Positions 16,284 to 24,775 of a DNA stretch of 64,000 nt are shown here, one piece after another; within the stretch, counting starts at the first letter, position 1, and every line of letters begins with the position of its first letter. Made by a program: the position numbers and the translations under genes. Under the pieces are notes generated by a model, which had not been told where the DNA came from, searched no databases, and worked only from the letters and a program-made list of their open reading frames with translations. The stretch comes from Nocardia sp. CDC159 (GTDB taxonomy: Bacteria; Actinomycetota; Actinomycetes; Mycobacteriales; Mycobacteriaceae): assembly GCF_023740735.1 (NCBI RefSeq), contig NZ_JAMRXH010000013.1, positions 157,947 through 221,946 of the forward strand, in the 5' to 3' direction.

Positions 16284-16665
16284 GTTCCTCCTCGACCGCT
16301 GCCTCGGCAAAGGCGTCGCCATCGGCCTGGCCGAGCTCGGGTGGATCATCCATCGCATCACCGACCACTTTCCCAACGACGCCCAAGCAATCACCGACGA
16401 GGAATGGATCGACTACGGGCTGTGCCACGGCTGGATACCGCTGTGCAAGGACAGCCGCATCAAATCCCGTCCCGCCGAGCGGCGCCCACTGGTCGACCAC
16501 GACGCACCGCTGTTCTACCTCGACAACCAACAACTGGTCATCACCGAGATGATCGCGCGGTTCCACTCCGCCCAAGCCGCGATCTACCGCGCGATTCGCC
16601 GCGGTGGCGCAGCCGCCTACGCCGTCGGACCGGTCGGACAACGGCTACGGAAAACCTGGCCATGA
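16189..16665 (+). CDS. VapC45-like toxin (PIN-like ribonuclease)
   Basis: The core, from about residue 33, reads FLLDRCLGKGVAIGLAELGWIIHRITDHF, then DEEWIDYGLCHGWIPLCKDSRI and PLFYLDNQQL, the pattern of DUF5615/VapC45 PIN-like RNases with an early aspartate, a central D-x-W and a late D. The start is uncertain: ATG 16189 is deep inside the antitoxin gene and no later ATG or GTG precedes the core. A start at a non-standard codon near 16285 by termination-reinitiation is possible. It forms a toxin-antitoxin pair with the preceding gene. Confidence 0.65.
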   Translation: MSSPRNTASAKRKSKRSAERNSSAQKSSPPPEFLLDRCLGKGVAIGLAELGWIIHRITDHFPNDAQAITDEEWIDYGLCHGWIPLCKDSRIKSRPAERRPLVDHDAPLFYLDNQQLVITEMIARFHSAQAAIYRAIRRGGAAAYAVGPVGQRLRKTWP

Positions 16666-16854
16666 GCCCGCGCCGTCTGCTGTCCCGCCCCCACCGGCCC
16701 CGGTTTTCCTGCCCGGGTTTCCCGACGTGTTCCCCCCGGTTGCGGCTCGCTGGACCTCGCCCCCGAGCCCCGTACCATCCGAGGCGCCAACTGCTCCGAA
16801 TCCCCAATGGTGGCCGGTGAGCTGAGGAGTCCGCTGGCCACCTCTCGGGTACGA

Positions 16855-16908
16855 GCCGACACCGGCGGCACGCAATCACCTTGAGCCGCACGCACCGCCG
16901 GTGTCGGC
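16855..16908 (+). terminator. 14-bp perfect hairpin downstream of the toxin-antitoxin pair
   Basis: GCCGACACCGGCGG (16855-16868) pairs perfectly with CCGCCGGTGTCGGC (16895-16908) around a 26-base loop. No T run follows. It lies in the 384-bp stretch 16666-17049 between the toxin gene and the convergent hydrolase gene, where I see no convincing gene. It may terminate or shield the operon. Confidence 0.6.
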
Positions 16909-17049
16909 CTTGCCATTGTCCATCCAGGGCACGCCGCCGCGGTGGTGTTCCGTTGTAGAGCAGATGCCCGCCGGCTGAATCGCCCGCGGACAGTACATAT
17001 GCGACTTCGTGGCGCCACTTGTCTGAGCCAGGTAACGGTCGGAGCTCAG

Positions 17050-17754
17050 CTATCGGTCTTCGCCCACTGCCCTGGTGACAACGTCGACCCACAGCTCTGG
17101 ATCGGTAGCCCACAGGTTGTGGCCAACTGCGGGTAGCTCTTCGAACCTCCCGCCCGGAATCAACGCCGCGAGCTGCCGAAGTGGCCAGGACGGACGGATG
17201 TCGTTCTGCGCGGCGATGAAGGTCATGACGACCGGGCAGTCGGCCAGTCGGCGCCACAGGTCGGGTTCGTGTATCCATTGCACGAACGACGCGCTCAGGG
17301 CGGCGTGAACGCCTTGTTCCCAGGGGATCTCGAGGTCGGCTTCCAGATGCCGCGAGGACTCGTACACCTGGGACCAAGTGCTGTCCTTGTGCAGTCCGTG
17401 GCCTGCGACGCCGACGACGGACCTGACTCGATCGGGATGGTCCAGCGCATAGCGCACCGCGAGATCGGAACCCCAGGAATGGCCGACCACTGCCCAGCTT
17501 TCGACGCCTATCTTCCGGCGCACCACTTCGAGATCGGCGACCGCGCGGGCGAGATCGTGCGGCCCGCCACGGGACCGGCCGACTCCGCGGGGTTCCGGGT
17601 ACCAGGCTCGCAAACCGCGCGGCGCCAGGTCGTCGGCCGCGAGGTAGTGGATATACCCCGGCCCGCCGGACAGGACCACGACGTCCGGGCCGTGCCCGGT
17701 GGTACCCACGTGCAACAGCGTCCCGTCATCCGCTGACATCATCAGCGATCGCAT
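17050..17754 (-). CDS. Alpha/beta hydrolase
   Basis: The 234-residue product is an alpha/beta hydrolase of the proline-iminopeptidase/haloalkane-type fold. It has the oxyanion segment VVLSGGPGYIHY, the nucleophile elbow GHSWGS with serine at about residue 93 and a C-terminal histidine in AVGHNLWA. The start ATG 17754 overlaps the stop of the DUF1152 gene upstream, so the two are coupled. Substrate unknown. Cytoplasmic. Confidence 0.8.
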   Translation of the reverse strand: MRSLMMSADDGTLLHVGTTGHGPDVVVLSGGPGYIHYLAADDLAPRGLRAWYPEPRGVGRSRGGPHDLARAVADLEVVRRKIGVESWAVVGHSWGSDLAVRYALDHPDRVRSVVGVAGHGLHKDSTWSQVYESSRHLEADLEIPWEQGVHAALSASFVQWIHEPDLWRRLADCPVVMTFIAAQNDIRPSWPLRQLAALIPGGRFEELPAVGHNLWATDPELWVDVVTRAVGEDR

Positions 17755-18860
17755 CACACCCCCTCGCCATTCTCTCCGTGCACCAGATACAGCGGCGGCC
17801 GGAAATTGTCCGGCCGGTGGCGGCCCAGCAGTTCGCGCAGTGCCTCAGTGGCACTGGGTTCGATGGCGGAGACCATCTCGGCGGTTCGGCGCACTGTGAG
17901 CGCGTCGACGCCGCGGGTGGCGGCTTCGTCGACGTACCTGTCGATAACGTCCAACGTGTCCAAGGTAGGCATCCGCACTTCGGCGTGTTCGCCTGCGGCC
18001 CTGCGGCGTTCGATGTCGAGCTCGCTGCGGCCGTCGCGGCGCTCCCGCAACAACTGTTCCGCTTGCTCGAGGCTGGTCGTGCCGACGAGGGGTGCCGCCA
18101 GCGATGACTCGGTGAGTGTGCGAGCGTCGATTTCGTAGACGATGGCCGCGGCCGCAGTGAGCTCCAGCAGCGCATTGCGCTGCGTCTCCACCGCGCCCTG
18201 CCATCCGCCCGCGGCGGCAGCCAGCAAGGCGTTGGCCTCCGAGGGATGCCAGGACCAGATGTCGTTGAAGGGTTCGACATCTTTCGGGGTGAGCTCGGCA
18301 ACGGGCCGGGCGTGGAGTTGGTCGAGCCGGACCTCGAGTTCCGGGCTCGACAGCTCGCCGTCCATGCCGATCCCGGCCACCAGCACCCGGGTAGGAACTC
18401 CGGATTGGACAGCCGCGGCGAGAGCGAGTGAATCGGCAAGCGGAGTGCGCAGATTGGCCTCGTGGCCTTCCCCAAGGATGTCGCCGCCAACGTCCACCAC
18501 AACCACTTCGTCCGCGTCGAACGCTGCCACCGCGCGCTCGATCAGCTCAGCCAAGCCCGTGGCACCCCCGTCCGCCTCCAGCAACAGCAGCGGATGACCA
18601 AGGCGGCCAGCCAGTCGCGGCAGCGTCGATCGGCCGATCCGTAGCGCAGACGTCTCCAAAATCTGAGCGACGCCCCCGCGGTCGCCCAACCGATCGAAGT
18701 CGCCGCGCACGCGAGGGCCGGGAGTCGGGTCGATCATGAATCGGTCCCACGACCAGCTCATAAGGGCCGCGACTCCCAACTTCGGCATCGCTGTGGCGAG
18801 CATGGCGGCGGACACCGCATCCCCGCCCCCACCGGCGGCTATCGCTATCGCTGTATGCAT
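17754..18860 (-). CDS. DUF1152 family protein
   Basis: The 368-residue product matches the DUF1152 type: IAIAAGGGGDAVSAAML at the N-terminus, EVVVVDVGGDIL in the middle and PTRVLVAGIGMDGEL. The glycine-rich start and the D-x-GGD segment suggest a nucleotide- or phosphate-binding fold. It begins 47 bp from the divergent GntR gene and is coupled to the hydrolase. The family has no firm biochemical role that I know of. Start ATG 18860 is set by the conserved N-terminus. Confidence 0.75.
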   Translation of the reverse strand: MHTAIAIAAGGGGDAVSAAMLATAMPKLGVAALMSWSWDRFMIDPTPGPRVRGDFDRLGDRGGVAQILETSALRIGRSTLPRLAGRLGHPLLLLEADGGATGLAELIERAVAAFDADEVVVVDVGGDILGEGHEANLRTPLADSLALAAAVQSGVPTRVLVAGIGMDGELSSPELEVRLDQLHARPVAELTPKDVEPFNDIWSWHPSEANALLAAAAGGWQGAVETQRNALLELTAAAAIVYEIDARTLTESSLAAPLVGTTSLEQAEQLLRERRDGRSELDIERRRAAGEHAEVRMPTLDTLDVIDRYVDEAATRGVDALTVRRTAEMVSAIEPSATEALRELLGRHRPDNFRPPLYLVHGENGEGV

Positions 18861-18889
18861 GGCTGCGCTGGCATCCGTCCCCGAGTTCG

Positions 18890-18909
18890 TATAGTGGCCA
18901 GTGGCATAT
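18890..18909. promoter_or_regulatory. GntR operator-like half-sites between divergent genes
   Basis: TATAGTGGCCAGTGGCATA contains two AGTGG half-sites in direct orientation, between the DUF1152 gene and the GntR gene. A full palindrome of the same half-site lies after the GntR gene at 19728. HutC/DasR-type GntR regulators bind AGTGG..CCACT-like sites, so autoregulation is likely. Confidence 0.5.
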
Positions 18910-18931
18910 GGTAGTTGGCGGAGGTGTGCGG

Positions 18932-19678
18932 TTGCCCGAGATCGAGGAAGTACTCCCGAAGTACCTACAAATCGCCGGTTACCTGAGAGACCAGATCGTG
19001 CGCGGCGACCTTCCACCTGGCGCGGAGGTGCCGTCCGAGCGTGAGCTCGCAGCAACCTGGAAAGTCGCCAGACCGACGGCGAGCAAAGCGCTTCAGGCCC
19101 TGCGTCACCAGGGCCTCGTCGAATCACGACAAGGCTCAGGCACATTCGTGCGGGAACCACACGCGGCGCCTCGGACCCGCGAACGTCTCGAACGGGCCGC
19201 CAAGCTCGGGACCATGTACTCCGACAATGAGAGCGTCGAGTTCCCTTTCGTCGGCATCGTCGACGGACCCGAGTACGTGACCGGCGCGCTCAATCTTCCC
19301 GCCGGCGGCCCAGTCATCCAGCGCCAACGGATCATCAGCAGCGAAACGAGCGGGCTTGTCGAGCTTTCTACGTCATGGTTCCCGGCGAAGCTGGCAGAGT
19401 CCGCTCCGCGGCTGTTGCTCACCGAGCGCGTCGGTCACGGCACGCTCGGCTACATCGCGAAAGCGGCTGGAATACGGGCCGCCTACGCGCGTGACCAAGT
19501 TTGCGCCCGTCCGGCCACCGACGAGGAAAGTCGAGCGCTGGACTTAGCATCTTCGTCGGCGGTGCTGGTGTACTGGCTGGTCGCCTACGACTCCAATGAC
19601 GCCGCCATCGCATTCGACGAAGCCGTCTATCCGCCGCACCGGTGGTCTTTCCGGCAGGAATACCCGCTGGCCCTGTAA
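18932..19678 (+). CDS. GntR-family regulator (HutC type, with UTRA domain)
   Basis: The N-terminal winged helix reads YLQIAGYLRDQIVRGDLPPGAEVPSERELA, then ASKALQALRHQGLVESRQGSGTFV. A UTRA-type effector domain follows to about residue 248. TTG 18932 is chosen because GGAGG precedes it by seven bases; GTG 18926 and ATG 18908 are in-frame alternatives, and the last would overlap the operator-like site. It probably controls the divergent DUF1152/hydrolase pair and the gene after 19728. Effector unknown. Confidence 0.8.
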   Translation: MPEIEEVLPKYLQIAGYLRDQIVRGDLPPGAEVPSERELAATWKVARPTASKALQALRHQGLVESRQGSGTFVREPHAAPRTRERLERAAKLGTMYSDNESVEFPFVGIVDGPEYVTGALNLPAGGPVIQRQRIISSETSGLVELSTSWFPAKLAESAPRLLLTERVGHGTLGYIAKAAGIRAAYARDQVCARPATDEESRALDLASSSAVLVYWLVAYDSNDAAIAFDEAVYPPHRWSFRQEYPLAL

Positions 19679-19727
19679 ACCCCGCCCGTCGCGGCCCCCA
19701 ACTATTGAAATAATTCCGGATTCTCAC

Positions 19728-19762
19728 AAGTGGCCTATACCACTTACCGGGTAGTGGCATAG
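19728..19762. promoter_or_regulatory. GntR operator-like palindrome
   Basis: AAGTGG-CCTATA-CCACTT (19728-19745) is a perfect palindrome with a 6-bp centre. A further half-site TAGTGGCATAG follows at 19752-19762. The sequence closely resembles the DasR/HutC operator type. It is upstream of the small wHTH gene at 19856. Confidence 0.6.
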
Positions 19763-19855
19763 TCCAGCTAACAGTCGTACGTGAGACGACCCGCACGGCT
19801 CTCCTCCGATGTGGTGGCAGGGCTGAGTTCGGGTGATGCATGCCGGAGGCACCGG

Positions 19856-20083
19856 ATGAGAACAACAGCCGAATCGGCCGTCCTGGCCGTTCTCGCGCCG
19901 GGCGGCAGGCTGACCGCCCAGCAGATCAGCAACGAAGCGCAACTGCCCCCGCGGTCCGCGCGCCGCGCAATCGCCACGCTGGCGGCGCGGGGGTTGATCG
20001 TCGCGACCCCGTCGTCGCGGTGGCTGCTCAGCAGACGAGGACACGCCTTGTGCGCGAGCAGGACCGGGCGGTGCGGACAGTGA
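19856..20083 (+). CDS. Small winged-helix DNA-binding protein
   Basis: The 75-residue product is a minimal winged helix: VLAVLAPGGRLTAQQISNEAQLPPRSARRAIATLAARGLIV. ATG 19856 follows GGAGG by seven bases. It lies under a GntR-type palindrome and ends in front of a bidirectional terminator. Role unknown. Confidence 0.65.
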   Translation: MRTTAESAVLAVLAPGGRLTAQQISNEAQLPPRSARRAIATLAARGLIVATPSSRWLLSRRGHALCASRTGRCGQ

Positions 20084-20093
20084 GTTCGCATGA

Positions 20094-20127
20094 GAGAAGC
20101 CGTCCCGCTGGGATGGGACGGCTTCTC
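20094..20127. terminator. Bidirectional terminator between convergent genes
   Basis: GAGAAGCCGTCCC (20094-20106) and GGGACGGCTTCTC (20115-20127) form a perfect 13-bp stem with an 8-base loop. It lies between the rightward wHTH gene and the leftward HTH-TPR gene. T runs are weak on both sides. Confidence 0.75.
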
Positions 20128-20169
20128 GTTGACGAGCACCGTCAGTTGTCCGACGCGTGCGGTAGCAGT

Positions 20170-21426
20170 CTACGCTGCGACGCCGACGCGGCGGCTGAGT
20201 TCTTTGACGTCGTCTTTCATTCCCGACGGCGGTCGTTTCTGCAGGGCGAGCAGCATGTCGCGGGCGAACCCGTTGTAGCGGATCGTTTCTGGCGCGGTGC
20301 GTTCGGCTATCGACAGCAGCGCGAACGTTGCTGCGGCCTCGTCGCGCTGTGCGTGAGCGCGGGCCACTTCGATGAAATGGCGGCTGCGTCGTGGGATCGA
20401 CGCGATGTGGTCGGCGTCGAAGGACTGCGCTGCCTGCAGGGCTTCTCCGGCGTGGCGCAGTTCGACACCGAGGGTGACGGCGTGGGCGTTCATGACCGGC
20501 ATCGAGAACGAAGTCTGCACGTGCCGATACGCCGGCCCCAGCCGCACCGCGATCTCGTCGGCCCGCTGCCAGTGCCGCCAGGCGTCCCCGGACTTGCCGC
20601 GGCGGGCGTGGACGTAGGCGATTTCCGCCTCCAGCGCACCGAGAATCCCTCGCCAATCGTCGGAGGTGTTGTCCCGGTCGATGTAGGGGCGAAGGCGGGC
20701 AGTGGCGTCGTGGGCCAGGGCGATCGCTTCCTCCCAGCGGCCCGAGTCGCGCAGGGCTTGGACCATGGCCCAGGAACTGCAGGCGATGACGTACGGGTCG
20801 TCGGCCTCGTAGCCTTCGTGCAGGCCGCGGTCGGCGACCATCCACACCAGTTCCGGCGCGGGTTGGTAGGCGACGTAGAAGTCGGCGAGCTGGTACACCC
20901 CGGCCAATACCGTGCGTGCCGCCCGGCGATGCTCGCCCGGGACGCGGGCGGCGGATTGAGCGTCGCGGATCAGCCCGGGCAGCAGCGCGCCGAGTTGGGT
21001 TCGATGGTCCGGGCTGGAGTGCCGCACCTGCCAGGCTTGCCGAAGCCGTTCGGCGAGATGGGGCACGCTCACTTCCCGCGCCGCTGGGCGGGTACGGAAA
21101 TCGGTGAGGGCGGCTTGCACCTGGGTCAGCGCGGCGTGGCGTTCGCCAGCGAACACCACCACCGGTACCGCGTGCTCGTTGCCGGTCAACTCCGCCAGGT
21201 CCTCCAGTTCGAGCGCTCGGGCGATCCGCAACAGCATCGGCAGGCGTGGTGGCTGGAGCCGACCATTCTCGATGGCCTTCAGCCACTCGCCCGAGCGGCC
21301 GACCAGGCCGGCCAGGACGGGGCGCGACATGCCCGCGCGTTCTCGCTGCAACTTGATCCGCTGTCCGATAGCCAGGTCATCCACGCTATGCACTGTCGGC
21401 GCCTTTCGCCCGGTGGTGCTCGTCAC
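20170..21426 (-). CDS. HTH (XRE) regulator with TPR-like C-terminal domain
   Basis: The 418-residue product has an XRE HTH at about residues 20-80 (IGQRIKLQRERAGMSRPVLAGLVGRSGEWLKAIENGRL) and a long all-helical C-terminus with TPR-like pairs. Such regulators are common in Streptomyces and Nocardia chromosomes and rare as phage repressors. It is divergent from a five-gene run ending in a methyltransferase. GTG 21426 is the longest start; an internal start near the HTH is possible. Probably accessory cargo. Confidence 0.75.
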   Translation of the reverse strand: MTSTTGRKAPTVHSVDDLAIGQRIKLQRERAGMSRPVLAGLVGRSGEWLKAIENGRLQPPRLPMLLRIARALELEDLAELTGNEHAVPVVVFAGERHAALTQVQAALTDFRTRPAAREVSVPHLAERLRQAWQVRHSSPDHRTQLGALLPGLIRDAQSAARVPGEHRRAARTVLAGVYQLADFYVAYQPAPELVWMVADRGLHEGYEADDPYVIACSSWAMVQALRDSGRWEEAIALAHDATARLRPYIDRDNTSDDWRGILGALEAEIAYVHARRGKSGDAWRHWQRADEIAVRLGPAYRHVQTSFSMPVMNAHAVTLGVELRHAGEALQAAQSFDADHIASIPRRSRHFIEVARAHAQRDEAAATFALLSIAERTAPETIRYNGFARDMLLALQKRPPSGMKDDVKELSRRVGVAA

Positions 21427-21617
21427 CTCCAGCGTAGCCAGCGGGCAGGGGGTACGGAATGTACCCGTCGGTCCCTGCGGCCGGATTTAGCGTCCTCCCA
21501 GCTCCCGACGCGAGCCAGCCCCCGACCCACCTCTCGAACGGCGAATCCCCAGTCACGGCCGGTCGGCGACGCCCCGGCAGCGGGAGCCCTGTCACTTCAC
21601 GACAAAGGGGAAGCACG

Positions 21618-21998
21618 ATGAAACAACCCACGACACCATCCACCGCTCCGGTCGCGCTCGCCGTGATGAACACGGCGCTGGTGCCAAATCAGGAAGCGGG
21701 CGAACGGGAAAGCGAGATCTGTTCGGCGGCTGCGCGTTACGGCTTCGCCGAGGCGCCGGAGGTCGTTCGGTTCGAGCACGGCGCGGACACGCTACCGCCC
21801 GCGTTGGGGGAGGTGTTGCGCCGGATCGTCGAAGTGCAGGCGACCGCAGTGTTCATGCCGAGCGCCGATCATGTCGGGGGGATCGCCGGGGTGCTGCGAA
21901 TCATGAACGCGGTGATGGGGACCCGGCCGCCACGGGTGTTGATGCGCGGGGTGTTCTTCACCGACGACGCGGCCGACCAGGACGGGAGGCGGCGGTGA
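21618..21998 (+). CDS. Hypothetical protein, site-specific recombinase-like fold possible
   Basis: The 126-residue product (PVALAVMNTALVPNQEAGERESEICSAAARYGF, then VEVQATAVFMPSADHVGGIAG) resembles the catalytic-domain topology of small resolvase-like proteins but lacks a convincing catalytic serine. ATG 21618 follows AAAGGGGA. It is the first gene of a five-gene run divergent from the HTH-TPR regulator. Function unknown. Confidence 0.55.
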   Translation: MKQPTTPSTAPVALAVMNTALVPNQEAGERESEICSAAARYGFAEAPEVVRFEHGADTLPPALGEVLRRIVEVQATAVFMPSADHVGGIAGVLRIMNAVMGTRPPRVLMRGVFFTDDAADQDGRRR

Positions 21999-22507
21999 TG
22001 GGCTCGCCGTACATGCCCCCCGGCGAGCTGGCCGCCGCGACCGCGCGCGAGGCTGCGGCCGAGGACCGGCCGAGGATTGCTCAGGAAGCGGCGCTCGCCC
22101 AATGCCAGCTGTATCGGGAGACGTATCGAATTCCGGCCGAGGTGGTGCCCGACACGGCGGGCGTGCCGTGGGTGGAGATGCCGGTGTCGGCGAGTACCAG
22201 CGCGGTGTGCATGCCGACGGGCATCGCCCGCGAAGTGTTCGCCGAGCTGTGTGTGCCGACGATCGAGTACGCGCGGCAGCCGCACACCCACATCCTCGTG
22301 TTCCCGGACGCGGTGACCGCCGATCAGCGGGGCGCGCTGAAACGGCTCGGCATCACGATCGCGGTCTACGGCAGCCGGGTCCGGCTGCCGGTCGGCGCAT
22401 GCGATCTTCCGTTCTGGTGGGCGCGCCCGCTGCTGGTGCCGGCGTATCTGCCGCGGTTGTCGGAGATCGCCACGGTCGCCGCAGCATTCGAACGGAGGCC
22501 GCGATGA
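21998..22507 (+). CDS. Hypothetical protein
   Basis: A 169-residue soluble product. ATG 21998 overlaps the stop before it and follows GGAGG. A central segment (TRHILVFPD-like, THILVFPDAVTADQRGALKRLGI) looks like a Rossmann-type beta-alpha unit. No family recognised. Coupled to the next gene. Confidence 0.55.
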   Translation: MGSPYMPPGELAAATAREAAAEDRPRIAQEAALAQCQLYRETYRIPAEVVPDTAGVPWVEMPVSASTSAVCMPTGIAREVFAELCVPTIEYARQPHTHILVFPDAVTADQRGALKRLGITIAVYGSRVRLPVGACDLPFWWARPLLVPAYLPRLSEIATVAAAFERRPR

Positions 22508-23079
22508 ACACCGGCGGTGACGCGATGGGCGAGGCGCTCGGTGAGTTGCGGGCCCGCGCGGTGGCGGAACCGTTCGGGCCGGTGCGTCCCGAGCACGCCA
22601 CCGGCGGCTGGGAACTGGACGGCGACGAGCGCGAATGGTCGCTAGTGAAACCCGTGGGGGAGCTGCGGTTGCGGGTGAAGGCCGACACTCGTACTACTTG
22701 CTCGTGGCGCATCGGCGGCCCGGACGGGGTGCTGATGCGCCACGGGCCCGCCGCGGGGGTCGAGGAAGCGAAGGCCGAAGCCGAGCGCTGGGTATCGCAG
22801 CTGCCGCGCTCCGACGTCGTGGCCGGTGATGAACCGAGCGAGGAACCGAGTCCGCAAGTCGCGTACTACGCGGATCTGCACCACAGCGACCAGCACGCCC
22901 CGGACCGCGCTGCCGCGCTGCGGGCTGAGGGTCCGCCTCCGCCGGTAGAAGCGGACGGCTACTGGGGCCGGTTCGCCTACTACCAGCACCGCGCCGAGGC
23001 ACTCGGCGACCCGGCCGCGGTCGAGATGTTCGAGCAGCTGAAGGCCGAGCGCCCACCCTGCGGGGGTGACCGGTCGTGA
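22504..23079 (+). CDS. Hypothetical protein
   Basis: A 191-residue acidic product with a mixed N-terminal domain (ELRLRVKADTRTTCSWRIGGPDG) and a helical tail. It overlaps both neighbours. No motif recognised. Confidence 0.55.
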   Translation: MNTGGDAMGEALGELRARAVAEPFGPVRPEHATGGWELDGDEREWSLVKPVGELRLRVKADTRTTCSWRIGGPDGVLMRHGPAAGVEEAKAEAERWVSQLPRSDVVAGDEPSEEPSPQVAYYADLHHSDQHAPDRAAALRAEGPPPPVEADGYWGRFAYYQHRAEALGDPAAVEMFEQLKAERPPCGGDRS

Positions 23080-23399
23080 TCGGTATCGCCGATATCGGAT
23101 CGTTGTTGCTGGTCCTCGGACTGGGGTCGACGATGTGCGTGCTGTTCTACGCCGCGCATCGGACGATCCCGCTGGATGAACCGCCACCGGAACCACAGCC
23201 CCGGACCGGGGTGTATGCGATCCGGCTGCGGCTGGATCACGAGGGCGCGACCGGCGCGATCGCCTCGTCACCGGCCGCGCACCAGGCGATGCAGTTGCAC
23301 GCCGGCTGCAGCCGGGACTGGTGCAGCCGCAAGGCCAACGCCTACACGTGGCTGGTCGACCACGGCGAAATCGTCCCCGACAGCGGCCGGACACGGTGA
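23076..23399 (+). CDS. Membrane-anchored hypothetical protein
   Basis: The 107-residue product starts at GTG 23076 with one membrane helix (SLLLVLGLGSTMCVLFYAA), then a cytoplasmic domain with two cysteines (GCSRDWCSRK). It ends in a GTGA overlap region upstream of the methyltransferase. Function unknown. Confidence 0.55.
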   Translation: MIGIADIGSLLLVLGLGSTMCVLFYAAHRTIPLDEPPPEPQPRTGVYAIRLRLDHEGATGAIASSPAAHQAMQLHAGCSRDWCSRKANAYTWLVDHGEIVPDSGRTR

Positions 23400-23413
23400 G
23401 AGAAGGGGCGCGA

Positions 23414-24253
23414 GTGGGCGGCAAATTGACCGACGAGGCGTTCGAGGGCTTGATGACGACTCCGCAGAGCGCCCGGGTGTACGGGTATCTGCTGGGCGGC
23501 AAGGACTGCTTCGACGCCGATCGCAAGTTGGGCGAGCTGATCCTGCAGCATTTGCCCACCGCGGGGGTGGCGGCGCTGGTGAACCGGAATTTCATGCGCC
23601 ACACCACCCGCTGGCTCGCCCGCGAGGTCGGAGTCGAGCAGTTCCTCGATATCGGCGCGGGCCTGCCGCAGGGCACGAATCTACACCAGATCGCGCAGGC
23701 GATCCGGCCCGCCAGCCGCGTGGTGTATGTCGACCGTGACCCGATCGTGCTCGCCCACGGGCGCGCGCTGATGACCAGCGCCCCCGACGGCGGGCCGGTC
23801 GTCTGGGTCGATGCCGATGTGAGGGACCCGGCCGCGCTGCTGGACCACCTGCGCACGGCGGGGCCGCTGAATCTGCGCGAACCAATCGCGTTATCGCTGA
23901 ACGCGGTCCTGCACCACGTCACCGACGACGCGGTGGCTGAGAAGGCCGTGCGGGAGCTGGTGGCGGCGTTGGCGCCGGGCTCGTTCCTGGTCATGACCCA
24001 CCTCACCGCGGACTTCAACCCCCACGTCGTGGACGGCCTCGTCGCGGCCTGCAGCAGCGAGGGGCTGCCAGTCACACCGCGCGGGCGCGAGGCGTTCGCG
24101 CGGTACTTCACCGGACTGGAACTGCTCACCCCCGGTGTCGTCGCGCCGCACCGATGGTGGCCCGAAGACCGCAAAACCGCGCTCCAGCACCCGGATTCCG
24201 ACATCTGTGCCTACGCCGCGATCGGACAGAAGATGCGCGCCGTTCCCTCATGA
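23414..24253 (+). CDS. SAM-dependent methyltransferase (Methyltransf_19 / DUF574 type)
   Basis: The 279-residue product has VEQFLDIGAGLPQ (SAM loop), VVYVDRDPIVLAHGRALM (acidic ribose-binding residue) and NAVLHHVTDD, the marks of this actinobacterial family. GTG 23414 is chosen because AAGGGG precedes it by six bases; GTG 23396 overlaps the previous stop. The target is unknown. Family members are chromosomal in Streptomyces and Nocardia, often near XRE regulators, which fits host-derived cargo. Confidence 0.85.
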   Translation: MGGKLTDEAFEGLMTTPQSARVYGYLLGGKDCFDADRKLGELILQHLPTAGVAALVNRNFMRHTTRWLAREVGVEQFLDIGAGLPQGTNLHQIAQAIRPASRVVYVDRDPIVLAHGRALMTSAPDGGPVVWVDADVRDPAALLDHLRTAGPLNLREPIALSLNAVLHHVTDDAVAEKAVRELVAALAPGSFLVMTHLTADFNPHVVDGLVAACSSEGLPVTPRGREAFARYFTGLELLTPGVVAPHRWWPEDRKTALQHPDSDICAYAAIGQKMRAVPS

Positions 24254-24317
24254 GGGCGCGGCAGGGATATAGACGCAGGGAATCCGTTGCCCTGCAATGA
24301 AAAAAGGGGAGATAGAG

Positions 24318-24764
24318 ATGGCATCGTTACGACGCGCCACGATCGGCGCCGCTGCGGCGGCGTTCCTCGCGACCGGCATCATGACCGCCGGGGCCGGGTC
24401 CGCCCGTGCGGCCGAGAAATCCTGTGGGTTCGAATTCACCTGGACCCGTCCCACTGTGCTGCCACCACAAGTCCTCGCCCGCGGCGTGGCCCAGTGCACC
24501 GTCCCGCCCGAGGAACACATCGCGGTGCTGAAGCTGGAGTTCCGGCCCGCCGGCGGTGCCCGGTGGGAGGTGGCGGCGGCGACGCCACCGAACCACACCA
24601 TTCCCGCTCGCGAGGCCCGCTACGAAGTGTCGGGCCCGTGCTACGCCGGGTCGTGGCGCGCGGTAGTGGAGATCTGGGGCAGTATGCAGGGGCACCCGTT
24701 CACCTTCAGTGACCGGTCCCGATCGGTCGACATTCCCCCCAGCAAATGCGCGTCGCGAGGATAG
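24318..24764 (+). CDS. Secreted small protein
   Basis: The 148-residue product starts with a Sec signal peptide (MASLRRATIGAAAAAFLATG...GSARA) with likely cleavage before AEKSCGF. The mature part is a beta-rich domain with four cysteines. ATG 24318 follows GGGGAGA; ATG 24297 would put that ribosome site inside the gene. It is the kind of exported product seen in lysogenic conversion cargo. No family recognised. Confidence 0.7.
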   Translation: MASLRRATIGAAAAAFLATGIMTAGAGSARAAEKSCGFEFTWTRPTVLPPQVLARGVAQCTVPPEEHIAVLKLEFRPAGGARWEVAAATPPNHTIPAREARYEVSGPCYAGSWRAVVEIWGSMQGHPFTFSDRSRSVDIPPSKCASRG

Positions 24765-24775
24765 GAGCCGAACCC

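Noticed and set aside
16662..16825. Short proline/arginine-rich frames after the toxin gene
   Set aside because: Low-complexity products, no ribosome site and no recognisable motif in either frame.
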